Assembly (NCBI GenBank): GCA_031213475.1
Contig: JARUPZ010000005.1
Span: forward strand, 9,048,988 to 9,112,987
Length of the DNA: 64,000 nucleotides
From: Nereocystis luetkeana
Taxonomy: Eukaryota; Sar; Phaeophyceae; Laminariales; Laminariaceae
Direction: 5' to 3'
Within the stretch, counting starts at the first letter, position 1. Every line of letters begins with the position of its first letter. Made by a program: the position numbers and the translations under genes. Positions 46,247-57,147 of the stretch are shown piece by piece. Below the pieces are notes generated by a model. The model was not told where the DNA came from. It did no database searches and worked only from the letters and a program-made list of their open reading frames with translations.

Positions 46247-46781
46247 TGTTGTAGTGATACGACCACCAGATAGGCGCCATGGATGCGAGGGTTGTCAGCG
46301 ATGCTAGACGACTGACCGGACCAGTGTCTAAGCGGAGGGTACATAGTGTAAAACAGCGGTCAAGCCGACGATGACCCGCTGCTATATCAATCAATGTGGG
46401 AATACAAGGAAATGTCCCTGGCGGAGGAATCCCTTGTTTGCCACGTGGAAACCCCATATCAGTCAAATGGTTGGTATGCACGTGGAGGGCAGCACCAGGG
46501 ATCCCCAGATCCCACCCTCAAACCAAAGAAACAAGTATATACACCTGTCACCTGCCCAGTGTCCACCCACCATGCATGCGCATCGCCCACCACACGCCTG
46601 CTTTTTGACATCGCGCTGCCTGTTCTGTGGACGTAAAACCCGTGAACCCGCGGCAATTTGGCTTACTGTGGCTATACAACTCTCTCCGGGAAGGCTCTCT
46701 CGCGGATTGCACATCAGTGAGTTGAGAAAGCCGATGGTGAAGCCGTTCTCGGTGGTGGCCTTAGGGCCAGCTGCTGGAACA
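46247..46781 (+). repeat. 5' LTR
   Basis: It aligns along its length with 50758-51275. It starts with TG (TGTTGTAGTG) and ends in CA (GGAACA) immediately before the TGG of the primer-binding site. The shared core begins at ACCAGATAGGCGCCATGG. Short open frames inside it are not genes. Confidence 0.85.
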
Positions 46782-46798
46782 TGGTGAACCCGCCAAGC
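46782..46798 (+). other. Putative primer-binding site
   Basis: The sequence TGGTGAACCCGCC abuts the LTR end. TGG is the expected complement of a tRNA 3' CCA. The tRNA species cannot be named from sequence alone. Confidence 0.55.
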
Positions 46799-47600
46799 TC
46801 GCTGCCATCAGCATACATCTGGAAGCGCGTCTCTCAATCCGTCAGCCCCAGAATCGGCGGCGACGTGGGGATTTCAGTCAGCGCAGCTAGAGCCTTATCC
46901 TGTTCCTCCCTACTCACGGCATCGCGGGGCAGGAAGAGGGACAGCATGGCGGCGCCTTCCCAGACCCACCGGATACCCTTGGGACGGAGCACGTCCAAGG
47001 GCTCTCCGGTGAGGGAGGAGCGGAGAGGAGGAGGCAGACTGCTACCAGGGAGCCCACCAAGGGGTGGAGGGAAAACCTGGAAGCCTTACGTGACTGCGCG
47101 TGTGCAGTGTTGGTGACTGCGGACAACGATCGGGACTAATGCGAAGGAGAAGAGGAGGGGGACACACCTGGGGGTCACCCGCCCATCGCAACCTTCTCCA
47201 ACGTACGGGCATCCACCCCATATATGCATGGGACCCCGTTCGTGAGCCGCAAGGGTGGCCGGAACGACCGTTGGAAGAAAAGGGGCCGCGCGGAGGCCGA
47301 AATCTCCAGAGAAGAAGAAGAGCTGCCGGGACGGGAAGCCGAGGATGACGTGATCATCAGCGCCCCTACGCCGCTAAAGGGTTTGTTTCTTGCACGTACG
47401 GGGATCCCCTTGCCCCCACGAGAACAGCGGCTCATCCCAAGGAGGGTGCCACTTGTCGCATGAGGAGGCCGTGATGCTCTACAGGCAACGCCGCGGGGCA
47501 AATACCCACCACGGAAGAGACGCGGATGCTCACGGGGCTAGAACTGCTCTGCGCGTACACGGCTACAGACGACGGGATTAGCACGAAGGAGGCTAGCGCT
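46799..47600 (+). pseudogene. Probable gag region, decayed
   Basis: This stretch lies between the primer-binding site and the protease, where gag is expected. It has no single open frame. The best piece is 47224-47463, which is rich in Arg, Glu and Asp and could be the charged C-terminal part of a capsid protein. I see no CCHC zinc knuckle. Assignment rests on position only. Frames at 46781-47116 and 47390-47581 may be other fragments separated by frameshifts. Confidence 0.35.
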
Positions 47601-47739
47601 TGAAAGGATGCCCTGGGAGCCATTCGGTGGGAACCAACATCCAGAACGATCGTCGCGGCCAGGGGCAGGCAGGGGAGGGGGGAAAAGATACGTCACACAC
47701 CGCACCGAACAAGGGGATACCGGGAAGCGGCGGACGGGG

Positions 47740-48242
47740 GGGGGTGGAGATCGTAGCCACCATCTTCGCCAGTAAGGACGGGGGACCCGCGCCAGCGGCC
47801 ACAGACACCAGCGCCCAAACCAACGCGGCCTCCATAGGCAGGGGGGGCAAGCAGGTGTGGGTCCACGCTTTTTTGTGGCACCAAACGAGGACGATCTGCC
47901 GCATTCCGGTGGAAGTGTTGGTCGACACGGGTGCCGGGGGGGGGCAATTACGCTTCAGCGACGTTCGTGCATTCGACCGAACACAGGGGAAGGGGGGGGA
48001 AGTCGATGATCAGTTCTCGGGGACAAGGGTGATTGCGAGCGGCCAACCCCGCGGGCAGCGCGACCCTTCCCATGAAAATCGCGGGGTCGTACGAGCTCCC
48101 ACTAGTGTTCAGCCCCGAGGACAGGGTGCGCAAGATTTTGGTAAGGGTGGTAGAGGACCTCCCGTGCGGGCTGATCATAGGAGCAGCGTTCTTGAGGGAA
48201 ACCGGAAGCATTATCAGCTTTGCAGCAGCAGGAGGCTTTTAA
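47740..48242 (+). pseudogene. Retropepsin-like aspartic protease (pol), frameshifted
   Basis: The frame from 47600 contains a hydrophobic strand followed by DTGAGG (about 47920-47940), the catalytic Asp-Thr-Gly of retroviral-type aspartic proteases. Right after it is a run of nine G (47936-47944), and the reading shifts frame. The second half continues in the frame of 48033-48242, with LPCGLIIGAAFL and a closing SIISFA segment matching the flap-to-C-terminal part of retropepsins (Ile-Ile-Gly before the last helix). In a live element this enzyme would cut the Gag-Pol polyprotein. The G run suggests slippage or a homopolymer sequencing error. The family call is fairly sure; the exact start is not. 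Confidence 0.75.
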
Positions 48243-49018
48243 CAGGCACCAGAGTCACCGTGGGCACCATTTATTCTGTCAACGGGTGCGCTTCCATCAA
48301 GGGCAGAGGGAAGGAGGGCAGTAGGCTGGCGGAGCTGAGACACAACTAGCCAGTCCAGAGGCTAGAGCGGCGGCGATCACGAGCACGACAGCGTGGGAGA
48401 AAATCTGCGACGTTAAGCCTCCCAGAGAAGAGGAAGAGCCGGAGGAGACCGTCGAGCGAGTGACAGAACTCGGCATGGGCTCGATGGCCTGGGAGGACGA
48501 CGGGACCCTGTAGTGGGAGCTGCGACCCGCCCTAAAGGCGGTCGGTGCCAGGTTTCGTCAGCGTGTAGGTGGACGCTTATAAAAAAGGGATCCAGCTCCA
48601 GGGCAGCAAATGGTAGTGGTGGAGCAGACGAAGCCGCACAACATGGAACTGGAGACGGTAGCTGGGGGTAGTGCAGCACAGTCGTGGTACCCGGGAACGT
48701 CGCCGCAATGCAGAGTAGTCAACCCGTCCTAGGCATTGCTAACCCTCAAGAGAGGCGGAGTTGTAGCTCGGATTCTGCTGGGCCCTACATCGGCGCAGAG
48801 GCCAACGCGACAAGACCAGGGGATGGAACAGGTAGCACGGGGCAGCCAGCACCCGCGTCACCAGGGTAGGGGAGGAGTGCTGGTGCTGGAGAAGTGGGCC
48901 TATTCCAGGCCAACATGATTCAGATTAGCGCCACCGTGAAAGGCTCCCTCCTGCGGCTGCCGGAGAAGTATCACAACGTATTCCTTACGAATCCGAAGAT
49001 CGTCCCGGCATGCAATCG
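48243..49018 (+). pseudogene. Protease-RT linker, broken before the RT palm
   Basis: After the protease the plus strand keeps coding-like character in shifting frames: an acidic stretch near 48410-48510 (EEEEPEETVE) and a frame at 48684-48869. At about 48940-49005 it reads LLRLPEKYHNVF, which resembles the segment just before the RT fingers in Ty3/gypsy Pol proteins (a Lys-Tyr-x-x-Val-Phe helix). The RT domain that should follow is absent; minus-strand integrase sequence begins within about 20 bp. Confidence 0.5.
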
Positions 49019-49870
49019 CACTAAACTGTAAAAATCTTTACTGAGAAACGGTTGCACTCCTCACCGTACTCGTCCCACCGTCCGGGCCACCCCTTGTAAA
49101 GCTCCGCCATAACTTCGTGAAGCCAACCCCCCAACCTCTCAACGGCCCCCTGGCTGCTCGGACGATCCGTGGGCCCGTGGTTATGGTAGAGTGGTACTCT
49201 TAGTCACTGGCAAAGGTGGGCGACAACCTTGGCTGTGAACTCCCCCCCTGCGTCACTCCTGATCTACATTGGGACCCCGAACGTGAGCATCAGCCCCAGG
49301 AGCTTTCGAGCTACGCCGACGGAATCCTTTCATTCTAACGGGTATACGAACAGAAACCTGCTGAATCTATCCACCACCATCAATAAGTACCTGTTCCCGG
49401 CGCTGGAGACGTGCTCAATGCTCTGCAGGTCCATCTCGAGCACGTTCGACGGCGAGAGCAGCCGGGCGGGCATCATCGCTACTCGTTGGCTTCAGGCTCG
49501 CTTCCTCGGTCTACATCGACAGGAGATTACGTACTCTCTGACGTCCTGGGCGACGGTTGGCCACCGATACTTGCCCGTCCCTGATCAACAGAAGGGTTCG
49601 CGCGGTGCCCGGGTGCCCGTAGGTGCTGTGCACAAGCGCCAGTATCCCAGGTACAAGCGCCCTCGGGATGACCGGCTTCGGTCCCACTCCTGGGGGGGCG
49701 TTCCAGAGCAGATCGTTTTTCGTCGAGTATATGGTCAGCCGTACCCTCTGGCGTCCGCCTGCCGCCGTCCCCTCGTAGCCTTCCCCCGACGGGGCCGAAT
49801 CGAGCGTCCTCCCTGTGCTGCTTGACTAACCGGGACGGGTCACGCAGCATCTCCGCTATCTTATTTATCA
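49018..49870 (-). pseudogene. Retroviral-type integrase, inverted within its element
   Basis: One minus-strand frame carries a DDE integrase core. The first Asp is in MDLQ (codon 49429-49431), the second in RSDAGGEF (49252-49254, about 58 residues on), and the Glu in GAVERL (49138-49140, about 37 residues later). Hydrophobic strands YLLMVVDRFSRFLFV lie between the first two acids. Upstream (49560-49700) is a degenerate HHCC-like region with HSTYGH and CRC. The core frame is broken by four stops but no indel, so it is a decayed copy. Integrase joins element DNA into the host chromosome. Its strand is opposite to the LTR polarity and the protease, which indicates an internal inversion. Confidence 0.8.
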
Positions 49871-50430
49871 TGAGAGGGAATGGTCAAGGGTATTTTGCGC
49901 TCGTTGTCTGCATCCTCGTTTGGGGCGGCGGCCGGGACGTCGGCGGCGTTGCTGCCTTCCGAGGTGGAGTCGATTGGGACGGCGGTGGCTGTCGTGGAGC
50001 CCGTGGTTCGGACACGGTTGGGCTCAACGTGGTCGCCGGCGTGAGCTTCTCTGGCGCCCGGACCGCCATGGGTGTCTGCTTTCTACCTGGTGATGGCAGG
50101 CGTCACCTGCATGTGCGCCTGGTCTTCTCCGAACAGTGCGCATATCTCTTTGACTGGAGCTCCCGATCTGGCCATGTCGTCGTCTCCCACCACCGTGATC
50201 TCGGCGGTCTCCTCACCTGGCCTTCTTGCTGTTGGTGCCGACACCCGGGCCTCCCCTGCGTCTGCAGTCTCTCCTGCGGTGTCGTCGGCCACCGAGACTC
50301 CGCCTGGGGTGAATATCACGCTGGCGATCACCACGACGTTCTATTCTGAAAGCGTGTTCACCTCGTTTTCTCCCAGCTCGCTGAGCAGTACCCCGTCGAG
50401 TACTGGCCTCTGGGGATCCCTGTAAGTGGT
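49871..50430 (-). pseudogene. Pol segment upstream of integrase, inverted
   Basis: Minus-strand frames here (50083-50334 and neighbours) run into the integrase. They are rich in Ala, Asp, Glu, Pro and Thr and look like a linker, not RNase H. No catalytic motif is visible. I infer that this belongs to the inverted block because it is contiguous with the integrase reading. Confidence 0.35.
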
Positions 50431-50745
50431 CCGGGTGGAGGAATCATCCGAGGAGGAGCCGTCGACGTTGAGATAAACAATGGAGCTCTACAGTGCTCGG
50501 GCGCCCAAAACAGGCAAATGCTTCCCCCAGCGGCGGCGAGCGCAGGACAGCAAGCGAAGGCTAGTGGCAGAGGAAAGGCACCCCGGGTGCCCGAGACGTG
50601 CGCTCTGCACCGACGCTAGGTAAGCGTTGAGCCGGGGGGACGTGTCAACGCTGGGTCGACGGCGAGGGAGAAAGGAAGAAGGCGCCCACGCTGTTACCGA
50701 CCCGTGACCAGGACTCCCGCTTTGTGCCGACGGCAGCTATGCGTC
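50431..50745. other. Element sequence between inverted block and PPT
   Basis: A charged, Arg-rich plus-strand reading occurs in broken frames and no domain is recognised. The right inversion breakpoint probably lies here or just to the left. Confidence 0.3.
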
Positions 50746-50757
50746 GGGAAGGGGGGG
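50746..50757 (+). other. Polypurine tract
   Basis: The purine run GGGAAGGGGGGG lies directly upstream of the TG that opens the right LTR, the normal place for the plus-strand primer. Confidence 0.65.
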
Positions 50758-51275
50758 TGCAGCGCTGACGGGTACCAGATAGGCGCCATGGGCGCGAGGG
50801 TTATCAGCGATGCTAGTCGACTGACCGGACCAGTGTCTAAGCGGAGAGTGCATTGTGAAAAGTAGCGATCAAGCCGACGAATGGCTCGCTGCTATATCCA
50901 TGTGGGAATACAAGGGGAATGTCCCCGGCGGAAGAATCCCTTGTCTGCCAAATGGAAACCACGTATCAGCCAAACGGCTGGTATCTACTCGTGGAGGGCA
51001 GCATCCGGGATCCCCAAATCCCACCCTCAAACCAATAAACAAGCCAAACCACCACTTGTCACCTGCCCAGTGCCCATCCACCGTGCATGTGCATTGCCCA
51101 CCACACGCCTGCTCGTTGATATCGTGCTGCCTCTTCTTCTGTGGAAGTCAAATCCGCGAATCCGCGGCTATTAAGCGTACTGTGGCGATCCGGTTCTCTT
51201 CGGGGAGTCTTTCTTACGGACTGCACACCAGTGAGACCGTTGTCGATGGTGGTCATAGGGCCAGCTGCTGGAAGA
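50758..51275 (+). repeat. 3' LTR
   Basis: It aligns with 46247-46781. It opens with TGCAGCGCTG and ends in GGAAGA, where the left copy has GGAACA. It is 17 bp shorter than the left LTR because of indels. Confidence 0.85.
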
Positions 51276-51627
51276 TAGTACCGGGCCAGTGTACTGCTCG
51301 ACCTACAGCAACGTCCCTAGGATGCTTGCTCGCGATCGTTCCTCGATGTTCGCTGGTGTCCGTTCCTCGAGGTTTGCTTGTGAACGTTTCTTATCGGTAC
51401 TTTTCCAACAACCGATGACGAAGGACTACCGGGGGAAATTTCTTGGGGCGTTCTAATTACGCCGCACTTTTGAGTACCAGAAAATACTACTCCTACACCA
51501 AGTACATTTTACGTAGAAATATCGTGCTACGGAACCCTGACTCATATATTACTATGTTTACTGATCGGCGACTTGCTAGGCTACCGGCTTTACTGCTTGA
51601 AGCGAATTACCCAGCACTAACAAACAA

Positions 51628-51680
51628 GCCGTGGTCACAGACAGTGTCCCTTTTCTCCCCCCCCAGTACTTATTTTGCCC
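51628..51680 (-). repeat. Family G tail fragment
   Basis: It matches the segment beside SINE copy 1 (CAAGCCGTGGTCACAG, then a C run). Confidence 0.4.
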
Positions 51681-51757
51681 ACAATTTCATCACAAATATA
51701 CAGACAGTGGGTTTACCACTGCGATAGCACTTTCTTATGACCGCCCGTCGCGAGTTT

Positions 51758-51853
51758 ATAACCCTTTTAGGACCGCAGTCCCGTTGTGGGGACACATCAC
51801 TCGATTTCTAAGTGCTCTGTCCCCAAAACGGGACTGCAGTCCTAAAAGGCGAA
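51758..51853. mobile_element. MITE family B, copy 12
   Basis: Full length, arms well paired, ends slightly mutated. Confidence 0.85.
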
Positions 51854-53196
51854 TGAATGTTGCACACCTCGAACAGATCATGATGTACTCTCTCTACTGC
51901 TTGCTGTAGATAATTTAGTTTCTCGTGTACGCCATAGTGAGATGGTCGGCAGGGGATCTAGGTTCAGAGTACAGCTTTAACCCAGGAAACATGTGCTACA
52001 AAGTAGATCGAGCAGGCTATACGGGTTCCACGTGGCAACATGAACGGTGAATGGTGAGCTGAATAACACGAGATTCGGAATAGATCCGCCTTGAAATATC
52101 TAGACCATGACGTGGGAATCGATTGTCTACCGCACTGGATCGTGATCTGTCCTTCTGAAGGTTCGGAATGTTGTTAATTTGCGCTTTGGCGCTTTCGGCG
52201 GCGGCGGCGGCGGCAGAAGAGACTCAGAAAAAGTACTGAACTGGTGGTGCAATAAATACAACAACAGACCGAGATTCGAATCCCAACGCTAACGCCAGCG
52301 AGGTGTGGGGTGTAACACAGTCGGTCTGTTTGCCGTTAGACTAGTCAGTGTTCGTTCGTACCAGGTACACTACTATTCAGGGTATTCTACGACTGTGTAG
52401 TACCGGTGCGTGCTGCTGTAGTATTACTACGAATGGATGGGCATTACATACATACGGATTTATTCGTATGCTTGGAATACGAACGTTACATGTAACGCCG
52501 TTCAAGGGTGTTGTAGTGGAAATAGGCATGGTTTGTAGATCATATCATGACATAACTACAGCATGAGACAGCGACAACAACAGTGAGTCAGTGATATCCT
52601 GCGAATCTATGATACACAGACAGCGACAACAAACAGTGAGTCGTCAGTGATATCCTGTGAATCTATTATACTCAGACAGCGCGTGATGCCTGTAATAAAT
52701 ATCAAACAACTTCAAGACTAAGGTCAACTTGATACAACTTCGACTAAACAAAGGTCCACGTACCACACTTACTTTCGACAAAAACACCTCATCCATCCTT
52801 ATACGTCTGCGTGTCGGACAACCTTGTCGGTCGGGCACGTCGGCACGCACCTGATGAAATGTTTCACGAAGCCGCCGCAGTGCCGCCCCCCTGCCTGTCC
52901 GTGGGGAAATATCGGCCCTGAAATCAACCCCAGGGTGTTTGTGTCACCCGGCATACGGGTCCCGGGGTGGCGCCCTATAGCAATGATAACTACCATACCT
53001 GATATTTTCAAATATATACGTGCTCTTAAAACCGCCTACGAGCGGCGGCGAGGGCCTAGAAGTACCCGGGTAGAATCATGGTGCGCCCGTACCGCGCGAC
53101 TCCTTCCGCAGTAAACCCGGACGTCAATTAGCATCGGAGGCGCCCCATGCCACGATATATATAGGTATCACGTTTGGGCTGGGGGGGGGGGGGGGT
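51854..53196. other. No gene seen
   Basis: (GGC)n at 52196-52215, and a short direct duplication of AGACAGCGACAACAA at 52565-52635. The frame at 52824-53114 has no domain. Confidence 0.5.
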
Positions 53197-53574
53197 CTAA
53201 CAGACAAAACGGAAAAATGGGAACGAGACAAAAAATGGGAACGGACGGTTTTTTTTAGAAAGCAAACCAATTTTGTACAACTCCAGGAAAAAAGTTGACA
53301 GTCCTGTGGGGCTGTACAGCAGCCTTCGAATGAGTTGTCGCTCAGGCTGGAAGTCCGCGGCATCGCCGCGGTAGCCAGCATCTAGAGAAATCACAATAGA
53401 GCCAGCGTATATCGCTTTTTGCGCCCACCCGAAGGCACGAGATGGAGCATGACCGTTCTGACGAGCTCCTCTCACAGGGCTGGCCAAGGGGTTTCGCAGG
53501 ATCATTTTGGTTCTCTGATACACCACATGGTTCTGGAGATACGGCTTGGTTCTCATTTTAGGCTTCGTGCCCAT
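53197..53574 (-). pseudogene. Possible dUTPase-like fragment
   Basis: A 125-codon minus-strand frame reads, in its middle, APSRAFGWAQKAIYAG followed by a hydrophobic strand and LDAGYRGD. This resembles dUTPase motif 2 (a PRSG-like loop) and motif 3 (GVIDxxYRG). A later DFQ and RQLI could correspond to the strand leading to GDRIAQLI. Motifs 1 and 5 are missing and the N- and C-termini look non-homologous, so at best it is a partial relic. dUTPases hydrolyse dUTP and also occur in some retroelements and large DNA viruses. The resemblance is by eye and may be chance. Confidence 0.25.
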
Positions 53575-54130
53575 TTTTCCGATTTGTCTGTTGTCTGGGT
53601 GACCACGGCGGCGTCCTTACCGGGCGGCATTTGAAGGATGAGTATGCATGTATACCTTGTGATTTACGTTTGTTTGCTGGGCACAATGCGTACGTACGTA
53701 CGCGTACAAAATGTGTGAAGCATCGTCTCTCCGATATCAGTCGTGTTCACCTGCTTTGCCCACGTCGAATAATTGCGCATGTATGTATGTATGTATGTAT
53801 GTAGCATCAATGAATTGGGGGTGATATACAGTGGAAGCCTCAGAAAAGTGAGGGTGAACCTCTGTCATCGTCGAATACCTCATCTATCTATCTCATCACC
53901 CCCCACAACCACTGGAATGATCGCTTACCGGTACTTATTAGATCGTCAAAATGGTTTCCCTCCGAACGCCCAAGAGGACCAATACAATACCAGGTACATA
54001 CAGTAATAATACCAGATTTATTTATGCCAGTCAGTACCGATACAGTGTGTGTTGACGACATTCGAACAACAAAGAAGTGAGTAAGGAGCGCATACTACTA
54101 CTACTGTTGTAGGGTTTCACGAGTGCGTGG

Positions 54131-54131
<1 letters not shown>

Positions 54132-54174
<43 letters not shown>
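54132..54174. repeat. (TA)n, about 43 bp
   Basis: A pure dinucleotide run just left of MITE A copy 19. Confidence 0.95.
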
Positions 54175-54178
<4 letters not shown>

Positions 54179-54180
54179 TA

Positions 54181-54285
54181 TTACGGGGGACCATAGTTAA
54201 TAGGACCAAATATTGTTAGTAAAAATGGTTAAATATATAGGTTTTTATGTACACCATAGGTCCTATTAACTATGGTCCCCCGTAA
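54181..54285. mobile_element. MITE family A, copy 19 (near consensus)
   Basis: A 105-bp copy with almost perfectly paired 27-bp arms, inserted beside a (TA)n tract. Confidence 0.95.
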
Positions 54286-54803
54286 TACCATGCCTGTAGT
54301 TCAGTAAGTTGTTCTGGAGCCTACGCATGGCTCAATCATTTAGTGGGATAGAGCTGACTGTTTTGTTTGTGCCCGCAGAAAACAAGAAGAACGAAACCAG
54401 CCACGCCTACATACAACAGATTACATGCCTGTACCAACCCAACGACATGGCGGGTGCGGGATGGCTGAATGGCTGGCTGGCTGGATGGGTCGGTGCGTAC
54501 GCGCTGAAACATTGTCGGACAACAAACCGAAACAGTGACAGAATACTTCTACTACTTCGGAGCGCATGCAGATAGATTCTGTGTGTGATTGGTGGGGGCC
54601 ATGCTGCGGCAGGGGGGATTATTGGCCTTTAGACCTTTAAATTTTCTGGTTGATTGATGGTGTCTCCCTCCACAGACTACTATGATAAGGACCTCCCCCA
54701 ACTGAAAAACTATTTTGCAATCCCATCCAAACTTTTTTATGTGCTATCAAAATAGTCTGACGCATGTTACGGTAAATAAATAAAGAAGTGCGCCGTTTTT
54801 ATT

Positions 54804-55075
54804 TATGAGACTCCCAGCTCGAGGAGCTCTGCTTGTACGACTAGTAAGTCACGCAAACCACGGGCTCTATACGTACGTAAGACAAATCAAAGTGCAACCG
54901 GTTGATGAGTAATCCCACGGCCTAGGCACTCAAAAGTATAATTTAAAAAAAACAAGGCTTAAAGAATGAAAATTCCGACGATTTTGGGTTGTGTGGAGCC
55001 TCGCCATTTATTTTAGAAAATATTTCAGCCCCGCCCCCCCAACGCCTCCCCAAGATGGGCTACCTCTTTCGGAGC
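54804..55075 (+). repeat. Repeat D, copy 8
   Basis: A diverged complete copy; CCGACGATTTTGGGTTG is kept near 54977. Confidence 0.7.
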
Positions 55076-55898
55076 TAGCGTCAAAGGCAGTGGGCCTATG
55101 CACGTTGCTCAGTCTCAGTTGAACCCGATCGGTCCTCGGGGTGAGGTGTAGAGGTCTCCTTTAGGCCTGACAGCTGTGTAGAAACCTCGAGGATAAAAAT
55201 GGTACCCCCTCCCCCCCCTTCCCGGCTTATTATACCGTAGTAGCATGACCCTCGTTTCGTTCACGTCACACCGTTCTTTCCATGTTTCCATCGATATCCC
55301 GTGCACATCCAGATGTGTCCGTGCAGCCTCTTCATCCTGAAGGGTTGCCGTACGTTACGGCACCTGGTACCTGGGAACACACGTGTGATGAGATAGCGGC
55401 GATGGCGCACCGCTGGGATAATTTTCCGAGCCGATTCTCCCGAAAGCAGGGGGGGGGGGGGGCACACGTGGCGAAAATGGTGGTGATGGAAAAGTCTGGT
55501 CTATTTACTTTCCATCGTAGGCGCATCGCTCGGCATCTATTTGCACTTCCCCCCCCCCCCCCACCCCCCCCCGTCCGTCCGCGAGGAAATCAGCTCGGAA
55601 ATTCGGCCAATAAGGGGGAGTGATATCCTACCACCTGCCGCGCGTTTTATCTCTTCACACACACGGGGAGTATCTGCGATAACAAGTTGTACGTGTGCTT
55701 TTGTCCTCCATGAAGTGGCTGGTACCAGGTAGGTGTATTCTGGTGCCATAGATAGGTGCGAGCCAACGACGTCAGAAAATAATGAGGGCTGCAGTCTTCT
55801 CAGCACGAGCCGTGGTGTGGAGGGGGTATAAGAGCTTACTATGTGACCCCGTATCTGAGCTAATAGGTACCAGTATTATTATACTATTATTATTATTT

Positions 55899-56073
55899 CT
55901 CTTGCCATCCGACAATGATGTGCAGCATGATCTTCAACATGGATCACTCATAACTTTCCCTAAATAAAGAAGAAAACCTCGGAAACAAAAGGAAACGCAT
56001 GCATCAAGTCTACCTCCCTTCCGTGCCAACTTTCAGCTTGTCTACTCTATTTATTTGCCGTATTTGCTCCTTC
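55899..56073 (+). repeat. Repeat C, copy 13
   Basis: A long copy of about 175 bp, preceded by a short ATT run. Confidence 0.85.
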
Positions 56074-56086
56074 TTTCTCACTATTA

Positions 56087-56191
56087 TTACGGGGGGCCAT
56101 AGTTAATAGGACCTATGGTATACATAAAAACCTATATATTTAACCATTTTTACTGACAATATTTGGTCCGGTTAACTATGGTCCCCCGTAA
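56087..56191. mobile_element. MITE family A, copy 20
   Basis: Full length, directly downstream of a family C copy. Confidence 0.95.
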
Positions 56192-56421
56192 TAACAGTTT
56201 GGAGAGAGAAAAGGACGGTGAAGATAATAAAAAGGGGACGGAAAAATAAACAACAAACAGCACAGCAAAAACTACGAACGTACGTAACGCGCGTACGCAC
56301 GCACGTTTGTTGCTGGCTTCTTCTACCCGTCGATCAATTGCTACGGTATACTATCTCTACAGCAGTAACAACATAGTATTAATAATGTCTTCGTTTGTTT
56401 GTTTGTTTTTTACAAGTTAAG

Positions 56422-56470
56422 CCACTGAGTTACTCAGTCAGCGCTGACTGAGTAGCTCGCTCAGTGGTTC
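56422..56470. repeat. Palindrome of family I
   Basis: The perfect 20-bp core CTCAGTCAGCGCTGACTGAG is framed by CCACTGAG and CTCAGTGG, so a branched hairpin can form. Related pieces lie at 14018-14097, 43163-43215 and 56605-56640. Confidence 0.8.
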
Positions 56471-56756
56471 CTCGGTGGCTTAACCTTTACAAAGCAAACT
56501 TAAACTGTTGTAGTGTGTTTTTTTCGTCTCGGGCTAGCGGGGTGTGTGTGCTCAACTTGCCACGCACGGTCGCAGTCGTACTGGCCGTGGGACCTTCCCA
56601 TCCCTACGGACTGACTGACTGAGTAGCTCGGTGGCGTTTACCATTTATACGACGACCATAAGTATGACAGTGTCACAGCGAGCGGCGCCAGAGTGAAAAA
56701 AAACTGTGTCCTGCTGTATCAGCGTAGCGCGTTTTGTGTTTTTCGGGCCAGCGCGC

Positions 56757-57112
56757 GGGGGGGGGGGTGCACGCATTTGACCATGCATGGCCGCAGTCGT
56801 ATTGCCTGAGACCCTTGCATCCCTGCAATAATACCGGGAAGGAGCCCGTCGGGTTTTCCCCGACCGCCGGGCAGACATTGCTTGCATCAGGCGCGAAGCT
56901 CGGTGGGCTGTTCGGTGAGTCACACGAAGGGTGAACTACATCCCATTGAAAAGAACCGTTTGGTGTGAGGCGGATTTTCTTGCGTGTGGGTAGGTAGCAG
57001 CGTCCAATTATTGTCGGGGGGGGGGGGGGGGGGGGGGGGTTCCGGCGTGGCCACTCCCAGAGACAGCAGTGGGTATACTATGCAACTGCCTACTCGTGGG
57101 TGCCTCGCCATA
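56757..57112 (-). repeat. Repeat E, copy 11
   Basis: A long copy reading from a G run to GTGCCTCGCCAT. A run of 24 G (57016-57039) interrupts it at a site where other copies have none. Confidence 0.85.
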
Positions 57113-57147
57113 CACACCCTAAGCGATATACGATCATTTCCACCAGC

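Larger units (their letters stand above)
46247..51275 (+). mobile_element. LTR retrotransposon, rearranged internally
   Basis: Two direct repeats of about 520-535 bp bound an internal region of about 4.0 kb. The 4-bp sequence TAGT lies just before the left LTR (46243-46246) and just after the right LTR (51276-51279), as expected for a target-site duplication. A TGG-starting primer-binding site follows the left LTR and a purine tract precedes the right LTR, so transcription is on the plus strand. A retropepsin motif and a pre-RT linker read on the plus strand, but the integrase reads on the minus strand and no RT or RNase H core was found. The LTRs differ by many substitutions and indels, so the insertion is old. 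The integrase type and gene order suggest a Ty3/gypsy-like element; this is inference. Confidence 0.85.

Noticed and set aside
52255..52300. tRNA gene around GAGATTCGAATCCC
   Set aside because: The T-arm does not pair with a 7-nt loop and no A box is seen at the right distance.
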